From Perca fluviatilis (taxonomy: Eukaryota > Chordata > Actinopteri > Perciformes > Percidae), in the NCBI RefSeq assembly GCF_010015445.1, contig NC_053127.1:27080215-27144214 (forward strand): a stretch of DNA of 64,000 nt, given 5' to 3'. The notes under the pieces are model-generated. The model ran no database searches. It was not told where the DNA came from and saw nothing but the letters and a program-made list of their open reading frames with translations. The first letter of the stretch is position 1; each line of letters starts with the position of its first letter. The translations under genes and the position numbers were made by a program. Positions 1 through 30,152 of the stretch are shown piece after piece.

Positions 1-544
1 GTGTGTGTGTGCGTGTGTGCAGCATGCATGCATGCAAGCGACCGACCGACCACAGAGTTTCATCATGAGGTGTGATTGAACCCTGATGGCAGAGTCGCCG
101 CGGCTTTCCAAAAAATCTGAAAAAAATAAAAAATATAAAAAAATCAAATGAACCTCTGTGGATCCAAGGAATAACAGCTGATGGATGGTTGTGAAATTGG
201 CATCTTAACAACTCCTTTAAACTCTCTTAAGATACAATTTAAACGATAAATGACTTGTTACGGATGCTAAAAAAAAAATTCAACTTGTTTGATTAAATGT
301 CTCAAATCAAGAGTCATTTTCTTTAAATCAGGTGTCATGCTCTTGATTCAGGGAAGTGATTAGACTTGAATATGATTTGAAGATTGTTTGATTTGCTCAG
401 ATTTCCAAATCTTTGCTCCTCAGAGATTGCTGCCCTGCTATGAGCTCTTCCCTGGCTCCTTTAATGCCATATGCCGGGCCCTTCCCACTTGATGCCCCGC
501 ATGCTCCCATTCATCCCCATGGGATGGACATGGGTGTTACCCAC
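1..544 (-). other. Start of intron 1 of the LHFPL-like gene; nothing else recognised
   Basis: This stretch lies just downstream (minus strand) of the donor site at 544-543, so it should be the 5' part of intron 1. It is A+T-rich with a short GT run at its left edge (1-20). I see no coding exon or recognisable mobile element. Confidence 0.5.
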
Positions 545-811
545 CTGCCAGGAGCTGGAGGGGATCTCTGCGAATTTGCCCAGTCCCCCGAAGGTGTAGC
601 ATCGGTACATGTGGTCCAGGGACTCCGAGCAGTGCCACAGCAAGCCGAAGCTCACAGAGTCCTTGTTGTTGTTGTGGTGGTGGTGGTGGTGGTGGTGATT
701 GTTCCTCAGCTGGTCCTTAACAATCCAGGCAGGGGATATGAAGCTGAAACTGCAGACGGCGACCAGAGCGGAGGAGAGGAGCACCCAGAAGCAGCCCACG
801 CAGCTGAACAT
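545..811 (-). CDS. LHFPL tetraspan-family protein, first coding exon (partial; LHFPL7/TMEM211-like)
   Basis: The start ATG at 811-809 sits in a strong Kozak context (GCTGCCACCATG). The reading frame is open to 907, but the upstream in-frame ATG has a poor context. The exon encodes 89 residues and ends at a donor read CAG|GTGGGT at 545/544. A first membrane segment (about residues 2-24, MFSCVGCFWVLLSSALVAVC...) is followed by the family signature: an aromatic SFGLLWHC motif, then a cysteine and an IPSSSWQ motif before the donor. This matches the layout of LHFPL proteins (SFG...C...IPSxxW). The loop carries an unusual run of eight histidines flanked by asparagines. LHFPL proteins are four-pass membrane proteins; members 3-5 act as auxiliary subunits in hair cells and synapses. 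I assign the LHFPL7/TMEM211 branch from remembered similarity only. The remaining exons are beyond the left edge. Confidence 0.7.
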
Positions 812-1400
812 GGTGGCAGCTTGGGGCAGAAAGCCCGGAGACAGACCCAGATCAATCCCAAACCCGGCTTCTTCTTCTTTCTTCTCCCGGCCCAGGAGCG
901 AATGCATTTGGAGCTCTCACCTTCAAGAGCAAGACTTCAACTTCAGCCCCTCACCAGCACTATACATCAGCAGAGAAATCACTGGACATCCGCAGCGGCA
1001 GCCCCGTGTGCGTGCGTGTGTTGTGTGTGTGTGTGTGTGTGTGTCCAGAACATCTGGACTGAACAGACAAACCGCTATGAAAACGTCCAAAACTCATCAG
1101 TAGGAGGAGTGAAGGCGATACAATAAAGTCAAGTCATCCGCGCCTCACACGCGCGCGCAAGATGTTTGTCACACCCAAAAGTGGATGCGCAGTTGTCACA
1201 CCAGTGCAGGTGGAGTTTAGTTTGAACCCACAAACACAAGCATGTTCCCGGAGCCGCGGCTCTCCTCTGCTCCTCTCGGCGCAGCCTATACTTGCTCTGC
1301 TTGGACAGCACACAGACAGTAAAAGAACAAGCAGCGCACTTTGCGTTTCAGAAAGAGTGCTTCTGGACTAACGTCAAACTCACAAGGGTTAACATGGCAT
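812..1400 (-). promoter_or_regulatory. 5' UTR and likely promoter of the LHFPL-like gene
   Basis: This is the segment immediately upstream of the minus-strand start codon. It contains a GT run at 1022-1044 and G+C-rich stretches around 1140-1160 and 1250-1285, unlike the A+T-rich DNA to its right. I cannot place a transcription start; no convincing TATA box is visible. Confidence 0.3.
1022..1044. repeat. (GT)n microsatellite
   Basis: Short uninterrupted GT run in the presumed 5' UTR or promoter of the LHFPL-like gene. Confidence 0.9.
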
Positions 1401-3400
1401 ACTTCCGGATGGGATTTTCAAAGTGAAATCCAGAGAGAAGAGGCGCGGCAAGTTTGGAGCCTTCACGGCACAACAAAAAATAGGCTGCATTTAAATAATT
1501 AGAACTAAAGGGGCACTACACCGAATTTACATATAATGTTAGTTTACTTGCAATGAGGAATCCCCCCTATTTACAGCAGCTATATATGCACTATTTCTTC
1601 AAGCCATATTAGAGATAATAGAATGCCTAAATCTGTAGGCTACATCATTTCGGAAAAATATGATAGTTGCCAAGGGAAAAAAAATCATCCTGTCTACATC
1701 CTATTTTTTAATTGTTCTCCACTGTTTTCATCATTCTGAAATCAGAACACAAACAAATGCTGATGACTCATTTTTTAACTCCTACCACCTAAAAGAGGCA
1801 AACATTGTCTGGTGGTACTATTACTATACAACTTACTTGACATAGGTAGGGTAGGAATTTGGAATTTTTTACCCAGCCAACAATGTATCGTTCCCAGAAC
1901 GTTCCCTGAAGGTTAGGCTTTTGGTTAGGTTTTGGTTCCCATGGAAAGTTTTCTTAACGTTCAGGGAACGTTAGTTGTAGCAGATTTGTCAGCTATAGCA
2001 TTTTAATTAAAAATTCCATAATTGCAAATCAATTATCCCCAACAATGCCAAGTAAATGTTGTCTTCTGAATTGAATATTTGGCCAACAGAAGAACATTTA
2101 CTCAGTTATAGCTGCTTAATGAGCTTATGGAAAAGCAAAAAATAATCATATGAAAAATTACTCTATGCAATGATGCTGTATGAATTCATCCTAGTCTACA
2201 AACATCAGCAAGTTCAAACAAGTTGAACTTTTGTGCATGTAAACAATACCCAGGTAGGCTTTTCCACAACACAACCTCACTGGTTGTAACACATAAAGAC
2301 ACTTCTCTGTAAATTTGGAGAATGCAACAGTAGCCTAAATGTTTATAGTAAGGTTCAGTCTGGTAGATAACGTCCGTTGGTCGAAAATTGTTTAACAAAA
2401 GTTGCTTTTATTCTGGAGGCTAAAACCCTCTCTTCCGGTGTTTTGCACATCTTTTTTTAACTTGACAGATTAGGCGTTTAGTCGCAGGTGGGCTAATTGT
2501 CCAAATGCACCTTGCACTTTGTTAATGTTATTATGTGCATTGATTCGGCTTTCATAAAGACAGTGAGACACATTGTAATAACAACAGTATATGAAATTAT
2601 TCATTAAACATTTTTTAATGTCAATGAATTGTTATTCCCCGCAAAACAATACTAGTATTGTTGTATTTATTGTTGCACTGATGTAAAGCATCTCAGCCAA
2701 TCAGGATTCAGGACAGGTTCTGTTTATGGACCGCTCGTTTGTATTGAGGTGGGCGTTGCCTCTGCACGTGCAGGTAGCCTCAGTCTGGGAACCAATAAGC
2801 TCGAAGTCTCGTGGCGCTTTAAGCAGCACGTAGCATTACGAAATGAAATAGCATTGTGCTATTTGGCTAACTAGTGTATAAAATATTCATCACACCAATT
2901 AGCTTTAGCAGTAGGTTAATTTTATCTTTAAAATACACACAATTGCATTAAATAGAATTAGCCTAATTTGAACGCTGTTAGGGTTCTTACAGAGCTGATA
3001 TTAAATACCGTCATTAATACTTCACACAGCCAGAGGAAACTACGATAATCTAACAATTAATTCAACATTGTAAATGCTTTATACTGTACTGAAGGTGACT
3101 TCTGTGCCCTTTGGCTACTTTACAATTTGTGGATTTTTCTGGAACTTTATAACAGACGCCAGAGTAGCCTTACTGAAAAAGCAGACGTTATGTCAGAAAT
3201 AATATTCTGTCATCATGTTCATTTTTTTCTGTTTTACCTAACATAGCAATACAGTCAACATCGCCCCCACCTGGTCAGAGGTGATAATAGTGTTTGCACT
3301 AGGCTGGTCACTTTTCCCACATTTCAACTGTTAGTTTTGAAAAGAAGACATAAGACTGTATAAAAAAAAAAATTTTTTTTTAAAACACAGCCAGCAGTTG
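1401..3400. other. Intergenic region between the LHFPL-like gene and the akap10 3' end
   Basis: About 2 kb of A+T-rich DNA without a supportable gene. At 1872-1975 there is a segment with inverted AACGTTCCCTGAA / TTCAGGGAACGTT motifs that looks like a dispersed repeat. At 2695-2830 there is a locally richer segment with CCAAT-type motifs (AGCCAATCAGG, ACCAATAAG) and an E-box-like GCACGTGC. It could be a promoter or enhancer, but no transcript is evident beside it. Confidence 0.4.
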
Positions 3401-3870
3401 GCTTAAACCGCAATAAGAAAAAAAAAAAAAAGAGGACAGACAAACATTTCATAATATATGTATTTAAATCAAACACAATTTAAATATATTATAGATTAAG
3501 TACACATACATACATGTCAGAAAACATTAGTGGTACATAGTACCAAGAGTCTTTTCTGGTTCTTTTCCAAATCTTGGTAAAGGCTCTAAAGAAAAAAAAA
3601 AAAAAAAAAAAAAAATGGTTTAATTCACTGAGCACTTTCCAGTTGAACAGTCTGGTCATCACTGACATTTGTTTCAGTGATGCAGTAAAAAAAACAAAAA
3701 AAAAAAACAAACAAAAAAAAACAATAAAACAGCATTCACTATAAAAAAAGGATTAATATATGGGGTAAACCAGAAATCTACACACATATACATTTTTTAT
3801 ATATATGTATGTAACATTTAGGACATGGAGTTTGGAGTTTTCCAACACAACTGGAGCACTTAAAAGTTCA

Positions 3871-3990
3871 TTAGGAGAGTATTTCTTCTTCTTCACGCTG
3901 TAAAGGTGCCAGGAGGTTCATACAGAAGGTCAGCCAGTCCAAGAATTGAATCAGCTCTTCTTCCGTTTCATTGTCACATTTCCCGATGTT
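3871..3990 (-). other. Candidate alternative terminal exon (unproven)
   Basis: On the minus strand an AG at 3992-3991 is followed by 39 open codons ending in tandem stops (TAA TGA). The peptide is acidic with an amphipathic, leucine-rich middle (EEELIQFLDWLTFCMNLLAP). Its frame is phase 0, so splicing from the akap10 exon 14 donor (phase 0, at 4947) would keep it open. The pyrimidine tract is weak and I recognise no homologue. It could be a chance open frame in the 3' UTR. Confidence 0.2.
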
Positions 3991-4549
3991 CTACAGTACG
4001 TAACACAGCCCAGGTAGGACGGCTCACACCAGTCAACAGCAGACAACACTACTCATGGGCAGGCTGAGGGAAGCGTGTACAAAAACTGTACAACGCTGAT
4101 TTTCATCTGCTAAAGCCTTACGTGGCTGACCCTTAAGAGGGAATTTCATCTAAAAACAAGGAATGGTTATAAAAGGTGTAGGGAGGAGTGTCATTTGGGA
4201 GTGAGAGTAATTCAGTCCTTCGGTCTTTGTCACATCCTCCTTAGGTCTGAGATAAGAGACATTTTCAGACAGTATGGCTACAGCAACGCAGCGATGGTCC
4301 TGGCGGACATGCTGCTTCTTCATGCCGGCTTTCTTCAAGTGTGTGTGTGTTGTATGTTTTCTTTCTTCAGGAGTGACTTCCTCCACTCTGATGAGAGCGC
4401 TTAGAGTTGCCTTACCTTTGACTACTACACAATCCTACCTTAAAAGTTTCATGGAGTTGGAAGATTGGAACAATGATGTACTTCAACTTTTCCATTAGCC
4501 CATGCTTGAACAATTACTCACCCAAGCCGCCACGCCACACACAAACCAC

Positions 4550-4722
<173 letters not shown>

Positions 4723-4851
4723 TGGTTGGGCGGGGGAGGTGATAAAAATGCCTTGTTCGTTCTCAGAGTGATGCAGTTCATTGTACGGTGAACCCTGTGT
4801 ACAGTTTGTCAGTGGCTTGGCCAGTGCCAGTCCTTTGGTTCCTCAGTGGGG

Positions 4852-23285
<18,434 letters not shown>

Positions 23286-23530
23286 GACGGGTTTGACACT
23301 CTGAACGTTTCCTCAGCTCACTGACACCATCCCGTGGATTCGCGGGTCCCTTCATTCAAATGCATCTGTTCTGTACACTCCTGATATGGAAATGGGTTGT
23401 TATCGCAGCCCCGGTGGGTGCTGTCAAATTACAGTTTTCTCCAAATCCAAACCCAGCACAGCGGCCATATTGTCAATAAACGTCTTACTTCCGGATTGGT
23501 GCGGCAGCAGCATTGTGGGAAATGATGTGT
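23286..23530 (-). promoter_or_regulatory. akap10: akap10 core promoter and 5' UTR
   Basis: Upstream of the akap10 start codon, the minus strand at 23461-23525 contains, close together, a CCAAT box (GCACCAATCC), an overlapping ETS site (CCGGAAGTAA) and a YY1-like ATATGGCCGC. The local sequence is CpG-rich compared with its surroundings. This matches a TATA-less housekeeping promoter. The exact start site is inferred to lie between about 23330 and 23470. Confidence 0.55.
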
Positions 23531-25309
23531 TACTTGCTCCGGACAGAAGAGGGCGGTGAAACACTACAGGATTACAGTATTTTAAGTCAAATGAATGTAA
23601 TATGGTTTCTACATTTATTTAAAATATTCAAAGATGAATGTATTTAATTAAAGAAATTATTATATTGACACAATATACCATAGTTGTTGTTTTTTTTCAA
23701 CTAAAGTTGAAAAAAATTGTAAAGCAATCGTTCTACCATATTATCCTAATAGCAGGCTAGGAATATGATTTTTTCAATATGTCAGAATGGTTTTCATTAT
23801 AACACTGACAACATGTAATATTGCTGCTGCTAGTCCAATTATATTGTATATAGCTGTACCACATTTCAATGTTTTGTTTTCTATAACCAATTTCTTGACA
23901 CCGGTTTTCATTTTTGATGGGGTTTATAATGCTTTCTTAACAAAAGTGACTTGGAAGTCAGAATGACCAACCAAAATGTGTGGTTTAAATGAGCCTTTGT
24001 AACAAACAAAAATAATGTAATGTCCGCAACACTGCTTTAAACTCCCATATTTAATATAAAAATGCAACGTTTCGACCCAGCTGGGTCTTCTTCAGGCAAA
24101 TGGTGAACACATTTGATGAAGGGATATATGTAGGGCTCACATTCAGCTGACACACCATCTGGCTTCAATTAGCCTGATTAGGTGTGAGCTACCCAAAAAG
24201 GCCCCACCCATATCCTTTGTAACAAACATACATTGCTCCACCAGTGTTAGACGCGGCCATTTTTCTCTAGGGAAAACTTTATTTGTAATAACGTTGTGTC
24301 CGGTGTTGACAGTCAATTTGGGGTTTCTCATAATAATGTGAAACACAGAAGTCGAGTTTAGCTTCAAACCCAGGACGAGGGTCACACACTACGGTCACAC
24401 AAATGTAGCTTCTGTTGAATTTTTTTTTTTTTTTTTCACCAGATCGCTTTTTAAGTACCAGCACAGATGTGTTCACTTCTGGCTGATCAGACCTCTGCTT
24501 TCAGCCCTCAATAAACCCAACTGTGAGATATCAGGGCATTATCAACCGAGCACATTGTCGTCGTCCCCCCTCCACTGTCCTAAAAAGAGGTGTAATTAAA
24601 CAAATAAGTGGAAACACCTGTCTGGGTGGATGGTGAGCATGTAGTAGTGATGACAAAATGAAGCTTCATGAGTCTTTGTGAACCATTTCTTTATTTTCTG
24701 AGTTCACTAGATGGCGCTCTTGGTTTAAAGAAAATGCTCAAGGAATGGCAATTCATTGCGTTTTCAACCCTTTGTTGAACAGAGAGCGCTATCTAGTGGG
24801 CTCAGAAAATAAAGAAAATTGTTCATGAAGCTTCATATGGCCATCACTAGTGTGTAGGGCCTTTAAATATTGTCCTGGATTTCTCTTATTACTGCAACTG
24901 TCTGCTCTAGTCTCTCTTGCACAAGTTTTTTTTTTTTATCATGATGGAGTTGGCAGGCAACTATATAGTTCAAGGACCCAGATGTACTATTCTTGGGCTA
25001 TTCTGAGGTAATGAGTGTTTTGCACGCTACTACTGCATCCAGTGAACAAGCAGCCAAGACAATCCAAATTCAACATTGTTTTAATTACATGAAATGTAGT
25101 GATTTTTTTTTATAAGAAATGTACAATACGTTTCAGAGATGCGATTTAAGAGCAAAGATTTACAGAAATGATGCATATTTATAAGAAAATGTTACGTTTT
25201 TATGCAGTTTTAGAATACATAGAACCTAAAATAAATCACACACTGCTTGATTAATTTAGATTATCAAGAGATGCTGTGCTGCTGCAAACACAATTCATTC
25301 ATTCATCGT
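23531..25309. other. Intergenic region between akap10 promoter and C11orf54-like 3' end
   Basis: A+T-rich and without a supportable gene. It holds a fragment of the AACGTTTCGACC...TCTTCAGG repeat family at about 24065-24100, a T run at 24420-24436, a hAT-type MITE at 24645-24849 and, on the minus strand, an ATTAAA at about 25080-25085 that may be the polyadenylation signal of the C11orf54-like gene. Confidence 0.5.
24645..24849. mobile_element. hAT-type MITE (TAGTGATG termini)
   Basis: The left end TAGTGATGACAAAATGAAGC and inverted right end GCTTCATATGGCCATCACTA form imperfect terminal inverted repeats, extended inwards by TTCATGA...TTTATTTTCTGAG...CACTAGATGGCGCTCT and its inverse. Flanks GCATGTAG / GTGTGTAG match at six of eight positions, consistent with an aged 8-bp target duplication. 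Confidence 0.7.
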
Positions 25310-28300
25310 TCAGTCCCGTCCAACTCCATGGGTCTCTTCGGGCCTGTCGATGCGGTAGACAAACTCTGCAGGCATGAAGTAGCCCAGGTACTCCACACTG
25401 TCGGGTGTGGTGTCTATGTAGTAGTGGCCACCTTCTCCGTGGTGGCTGAAGCAGTGGGTGTGCTCTACACGCAGGTCCAAACCCTGGATACCCAGCAAAC
25501 GCATGAACAGAACCATGACAAAGCAGCCTACTTTGCTGAAGCACTGCTGATTGGTTCTATAAACTCATGATCTGCCCCACTGAGATGAGTGTGTTTGCTT
25601 TACTTACAGGGTCTCTGGATACCAGCACTGACTGGCAGATGAGGGGGGCGCTGACTTCAAAGTGCTTGAGCCAATTGTTGACGTCATCGTTGGTGTTAAG
25701 GGGGCACGCCGAGAACTCTCTTGGCTATCGATGAGCATACACAAGGAAATAAATCAACGCATGTAACTTCAGTAACTATCAATCATGCATTCTGTATCAT
25801 GACAAATATTTAACAGTGGTGGACGAAGTATTCAGATTATTTACTTCATAAAAGTACTAATACCACACTGATAAAATACTCTGTTACAAGTTAAAGTGCT
25901 GCATTGAAAATGTTACTTAAGTAAAAGTATGTACGTATCATCAGGAAAATGTACTTAACGTACTAAAAGTAAAAGTACTCAATGCAGAAAACATCGTCAC
26001 ATTTCAGAAACTGGAAGCGATCCAAACAGTTCTGTCAATCAACTAAGTGTTTAATCAGCTAATAATTTCAGCTGGACTTGTAGGCCGTTATATTGTTGGG
26101 TAGTTTAATTTATAATAAAACATGGTAGTTTGTAAACTACATGCGTTTTGTGTGCAAAAATCTTAATTTGTAAAGAAACTAGTAACTGTCCAATTAATTT
26201 AGTGGAGTAAAAAGTACAATATTTCTCTCTGAAATGTGGTGGAGTAGGAGTAGAAAGTGGCATGAAAAGAAAAGACTCAAGTAAATTACAAGCACTTGAG
26301 CAAATGTACTTAGTTACATTCCACCACTGATATTTACCATGATGTGGATTTTAGCTTTTCCTTTCTGGATGATGAAGGTGCCTCCCAGAGCCAGGCTTTT
26401 ATCAGGGTAGTGAGTTTCAAGCGTGTTCCTCATAGCTGTCACAAGACTGTGGCCTCCTGTTCTCTTCTTGGCCCGCACCTCTAGGACCTGGAGAGGCACA
26501 CGGGTGAACAGGGCGCGACAGCGCCGCTTTTGCACTCACTTTTCTTTTGTTAATGTTTATACCTTCTAATGCTGGGCACACACATGTGATGGGGCTGAAG
26601 TTCACGCACAGCAACTTCAGCAAGGCTACTAACTTGCAGATAATTGTGCTTATGTTCATATATAACCAGAGATGTTCATTATTTGCCAAAAGTTAAACGA
26701 CAATGCAGTTTTGAAAATGCATGCACCATCATTCCTTCTCAGAGACAAAAAAGCTTGCAGCTCTTGTTTGATCAGATAACACTCATCATTACCTTTCCAG
26801 ACTTCCCTTCACAAGCGTACAGATTGCCCAGCAGTCCGAAGTTGCAGTCAGAGAATTTGCTACTGTATTTTTCTTGCAGACACTGGCCATCAGCTGGATT
26901 GATGGAGGAGATGTAGCTGCTGTTCACTGCAGGCCTTCCCTCTGCTTCGGTCAGAACCAGAGGCATCAGCTGTGGACGAGAATATTTAGTCCGTCAGCTT
27001 CTGGGTTACAGAACTTTCCCCAAGTGCTTTTTCTCTATTTTTCCACCATTTAACATAACCAGTGACTCCTGCCAGAATCAAGTCAGTTGCTTCACTGCAG
27101 AGCAACTTGCTTGCCAGTCCAAACTCCAGAAAGCAAACCCACAAGCACCCAAAGTTTATTTTCCAATCTTATATTTACTCAGTAGTCAGACATGCTGGGA
27201 AAAAACATGTACATGAAAACAAAACTATGTGACATTCTGGTACCAGTTTTTATTCTTTTTTTGGCCACTGCTTTAACAGATCATCGTTTTGCATGCTGTG
27301 CGAGATGGTATCTGAGGCTTCCACTCCAGGTGAAAGGACTGGTAATGCTGCACCCTTCAGAAAGCAAGACCCTAAGTGAAGATATTTCAGTCCAAATTGG
27401 TGGTGCGATGTAAAAATGACTAACCTCTGCATTCATTCCGACAATTCTGCTGGGAGCACCTGCTGCACCGAGGACGAAGGCTCCTGGCAGCTCCAGCTCC
27501 TTTGATAGGGTGTTCATGTTGTATTCCTGGGATGAGGCGAGACAACAATATAATAATCCCCTTCACTACAGGCTAGTGATCATTTTCTCCACGCATTATT
27601 CTCGTAAAAAAAAAAAAAAGACCTTGTGCTTCTGAACCAAGGGGACCAGGTACGGCACGCCACCAACATCAGTGATGCGAGGCTTTCCACACAAGCCTAC
27701 GGTATGAGGAAAGAAAGGGAATGAAAAACAACATGACACAGATCAGGTAGGCCTCCAATGTTCCACACATGCAACCACATGCAAATATATGTATATATAT
27801 ATATATATATATATAGTTTGTTAAATCAGTATTTCAATAGATAATCTGCATCTGAACACTGGTGTCCCACCCACTTCTTAAGGAACACTTGCACACAAAC
27901 TTATTGGTCTATCTTACTGTCAGTCGAGATATCATTAGCCCTGGTCTGCTATCATGCTTGCTTTTAACCCATCCTTGGGTGTTATTATGGTAATTCAACT
28001 GATATGTGAGTATCAAAGTTACAGTAGGTTGTGTCCCATTCTACTTAATGTGGGAGTTCACTGAATACCTCAGTTATTTATTGGTTATGGCACTAAATGA
28101 GTGACATGGTTTGATTTGAGTAAAACCTGAATAAAAAACTACTTTGACCTCACAGATATCCCCTATAGCTCTACTGCTGTTATGTAATGAGCGGTCATAT
28201 TCGAATAATGTCACAATTCTGATAAAAATGCTTTTTGTAACAATTGTTCTTCTAGGCGAGTATAGATATAATCCATCATACATCTTTTATGTGAAATAAA

Positions 28301-28871
28301 TCTCCATTTCCAATAGGCCTGGTTATTCTAAAGAAGAATATGTGCAATACATTGAAGCTAATGAGAGACTTTGAGAGGCTGATAAATGGAAGTAACGTTA
28401 GTAGGCCTACAAAACGCAGTTCTTGGCCTGGGAGTTAACAAAATGTCAAATTGTGCATGAACGGACTAAACACACACATTACGCATGCGTGAGGGATTTC
28501 ATTTTCACACTTATATATTAAGATTCAGCCAAACTACAGTAGATGCGTGTGACGTTTTTGGAAGCTGTGCAAACTGTGAAAGAATTCAGTGAACGTTACT
28601 TGATAGACTCTTACCTGTGACAGGGAACTGGAAGGGCTCTTTGGTGAGATCTGGACACTCCACAACACTCACCTGAACTTCAGCAAAGTTGCCTTCCAGT
28701 CCTGCTTGTAACACTGCAGCCAGCAATAAGTCGTTATTAGTCTCGTTTTATGAACACCCTGTTACATAAACACGCCTCCTAGATATATAAGCTGAAGTCC
28801 TTACCACCACGCAGCTCCTCTAAATCTGGGGCGTGCAGCCCAACTTTTTCAGTTTTGCTGATACCTGCCAT
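25310..28871 (-). CDS. C11orf54 homologue, DUF1907 zinc-binding ester hydrolase-like protein, complete
   Basis: Exons in transcript order: 28871-28805, 28713-28615, 27696-27623, 27526-27425, 26969-26793, 26487-26338, 25724-25608, 25483-25310. Phases agree and give 319 aa, against 315 in human. The start is ATG 28871-28869 (MAGISKTEKV). Conserved blocks: LEELRG, NFAEVQVSVVECPDLTKEPF, LCGKPRITDVGGVPYLVPL, ELPGAFVLGAAGAP, INPADGQCLQEKYS, GGTFIIQKGKAKIHIMP, and near the C-terminus the zinc-binding EHTHCFSHHGEGGHYYIDT (His-x-His-x9-His). The human protein is a monomeric, nuclear, zinc-containing protein with esterase activity on model substrates; its physiological substrate is unclear to me. The exon 3 donor is weak (GTCTTT) but followed by a T run. 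Intron 6 is mostly a MITE abutting the exon 6 donor. The gene is head to head with taf1d. Confidence 0.95.
25814..26329. mobile_element. hAT-type MITE (CAGTGGTGGA termini) abutting a splice donor
   Basis: The left end CAGTGGTGGACGAAG and inverted right end TTCCACCACTG are hAT-type termini; the AGTA/AAAGTAC-rich body is typical of a common teleost family. The 8-bp target duplication is ATATTTAA (25806-25813) and ATATTTAC (26330-26337). The right copy is the first eight intronic bases after exon 6 of the C11orf54-like gene. Confidence 0.88.
27785..27815. repeat. (TA)n microsatellite
   Basis: Short TA run in intron 2 of the C11orf54-like gene. Confidence 0.9.
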
Positions 28872-29043
28872 AACTGTACATGAAGGTAAAAGTAGCAGCA
28901 GACTGGCAGCTGTGCAGGAAAAGGCGACTGACTGACGCGAGCAGAGCACATAGCTACAGTAGACCAACCAAAGAGTAAATACTAACAAGATAGCTCCTAT
29001 CCCAGATAGTGTTTTCTCGTCTATGCAGTCAGTTTAATAGCAC

Positions 29044-29344
29044 CAGGGCCGGTCCTTGACTTTTGGGGGCCCTAAGCAGGATTTGGTTTGGGGACTCTCC
29101 ACATTGTAACATGTTGCCACTGCACTTGGCACTAAACCAACTTGTGTATTGTAAATATTAGTTGAAGCACTCATAATGTACAAATATGCATTTAAAGACT
29201 AATGTGAGACCTATTAGCAGCAACACTATCTTTAAATAGACCGGCTCTGTTATAAGCTCTATTATAAGCGATCTTGGGGGCCCTCTGGTAGTCACGGGGC
29301 CCTAAGCAGCCGTTTAGTCTGCTTATGGGTCGGGCCAGTCTCTG
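29044..29344. mobile_element. hAT-type MITE (CAGGGCCGGTCC terminus)
   Basis: It starts CAGGGCCGGTCCTTGAC and ends GGGTCGGGCCAGTCTCTG, imperfect inverted termini. The paired internal motif GGGGCCCTAAGCAG occurs near both ends. The 8-bp flanks AATAGCAC (29036-29043) and ATTAGCAC (29345-29352) match at seven of eight positions. Confidence 0.8.
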
Positions 29345-29569
29345 ATTAGCACAACTGTCTACATTTAAATACATATATTTTATTCATAGCAGTATGGTAA
29401 TAAATCAGTTTTCCGGAGGTATAGAAGGCACACTTATCTTGATGAGCTGTTGGTTTCATGTTACAACTCTTAAATATAAAATGAATCTACAGTGTAGAAT
29501 GGTAATGTAGGGAATTATATTCATATTAAATTAAACGACCAATATAAACAACTCTTGTATATCTTATAG

Positions 29570-30152
29570 CACGTGTCAAACTCAAGGCGCGCGGGCCAAA
29601 TCCGGCCCCTTGCAGATTTAGATCTGGCCTGTATATCAATTTGGGTTCACAATAGATTTTGGCCCGCCTAGTTGTGCACCAAACTAAATACACAGGAAAG
29701 TGTTTTTTAAACTGCAATTACCTGACAAACAAAGCAGACATATGGCATATTTGCCGACTCTGAGACTCAGAAATTCCCCCAGAAGAAGCAGAGAGTTTTC
29801 ATATTCAGGCTGAGAAACTGTTAAAAACTGTTAAAAAAAAATGTATCATTGTTTTTGCTTGATTTGCCTAATTCTGTGATGGCTAAGGAACTCTTTTGAT
29901 GACTTTTATAGGGCTTCATGTCAACAAAAAGCGTACAAACAGAAATCAGAAAAAGCAACAAATTTACAAAAAGGTGACAAATGTCTGAGAAAGCCACTAT
30001 AACAACAAAAATGAGGAAAAAAGCTACCAAAATGTTATAAAAAAAAGTGACATGCCGTAACAAAAGCACGTCAATAAACTCTACATGTCTGGCCCTTGGT
30101 GTGATTCTCTTTTTCCAGTGTGGCCCTCTGGGAAAATGAGTTTGACAAGGGA
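29570..30152. mobile_element. hAT-type non-autonomous element (CACGTGTCAAACTC terminus)
   Basis: The left end CACGTGTCAAACTCAAGGC and inverted right end GAGTTTGACAAGG are familiar hAT termini. Flanking TCTTATAG (29562-29569) and TCTTATAT (30153-30160) look like an 8-bp target duplication with one change. No intact transposase. Confidence 0.82.

Noticed and set aside
812..907. Upstream in-frame ATG (907) as the start of the LHFPL-like protein
   Set aside because: The ATG at 811 has a near-perfect Kozak context and begins with a hydrophobic segment as in the family; the extra 32 residues are low-complexity and charged.
413..1126. 237-codon plus-strand open frame
   Set aside because: It overlaps the LHFPL-like exon on the opposite strand, contains the translated microsatellite and matches nothing I recognise.
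2695..2830. CCAAT and E-box cluster as a promoter of an extra gene
   Set aside because: No open exon or transcript evidence lies on either side, so I left it only as a note in the intergenic entry.
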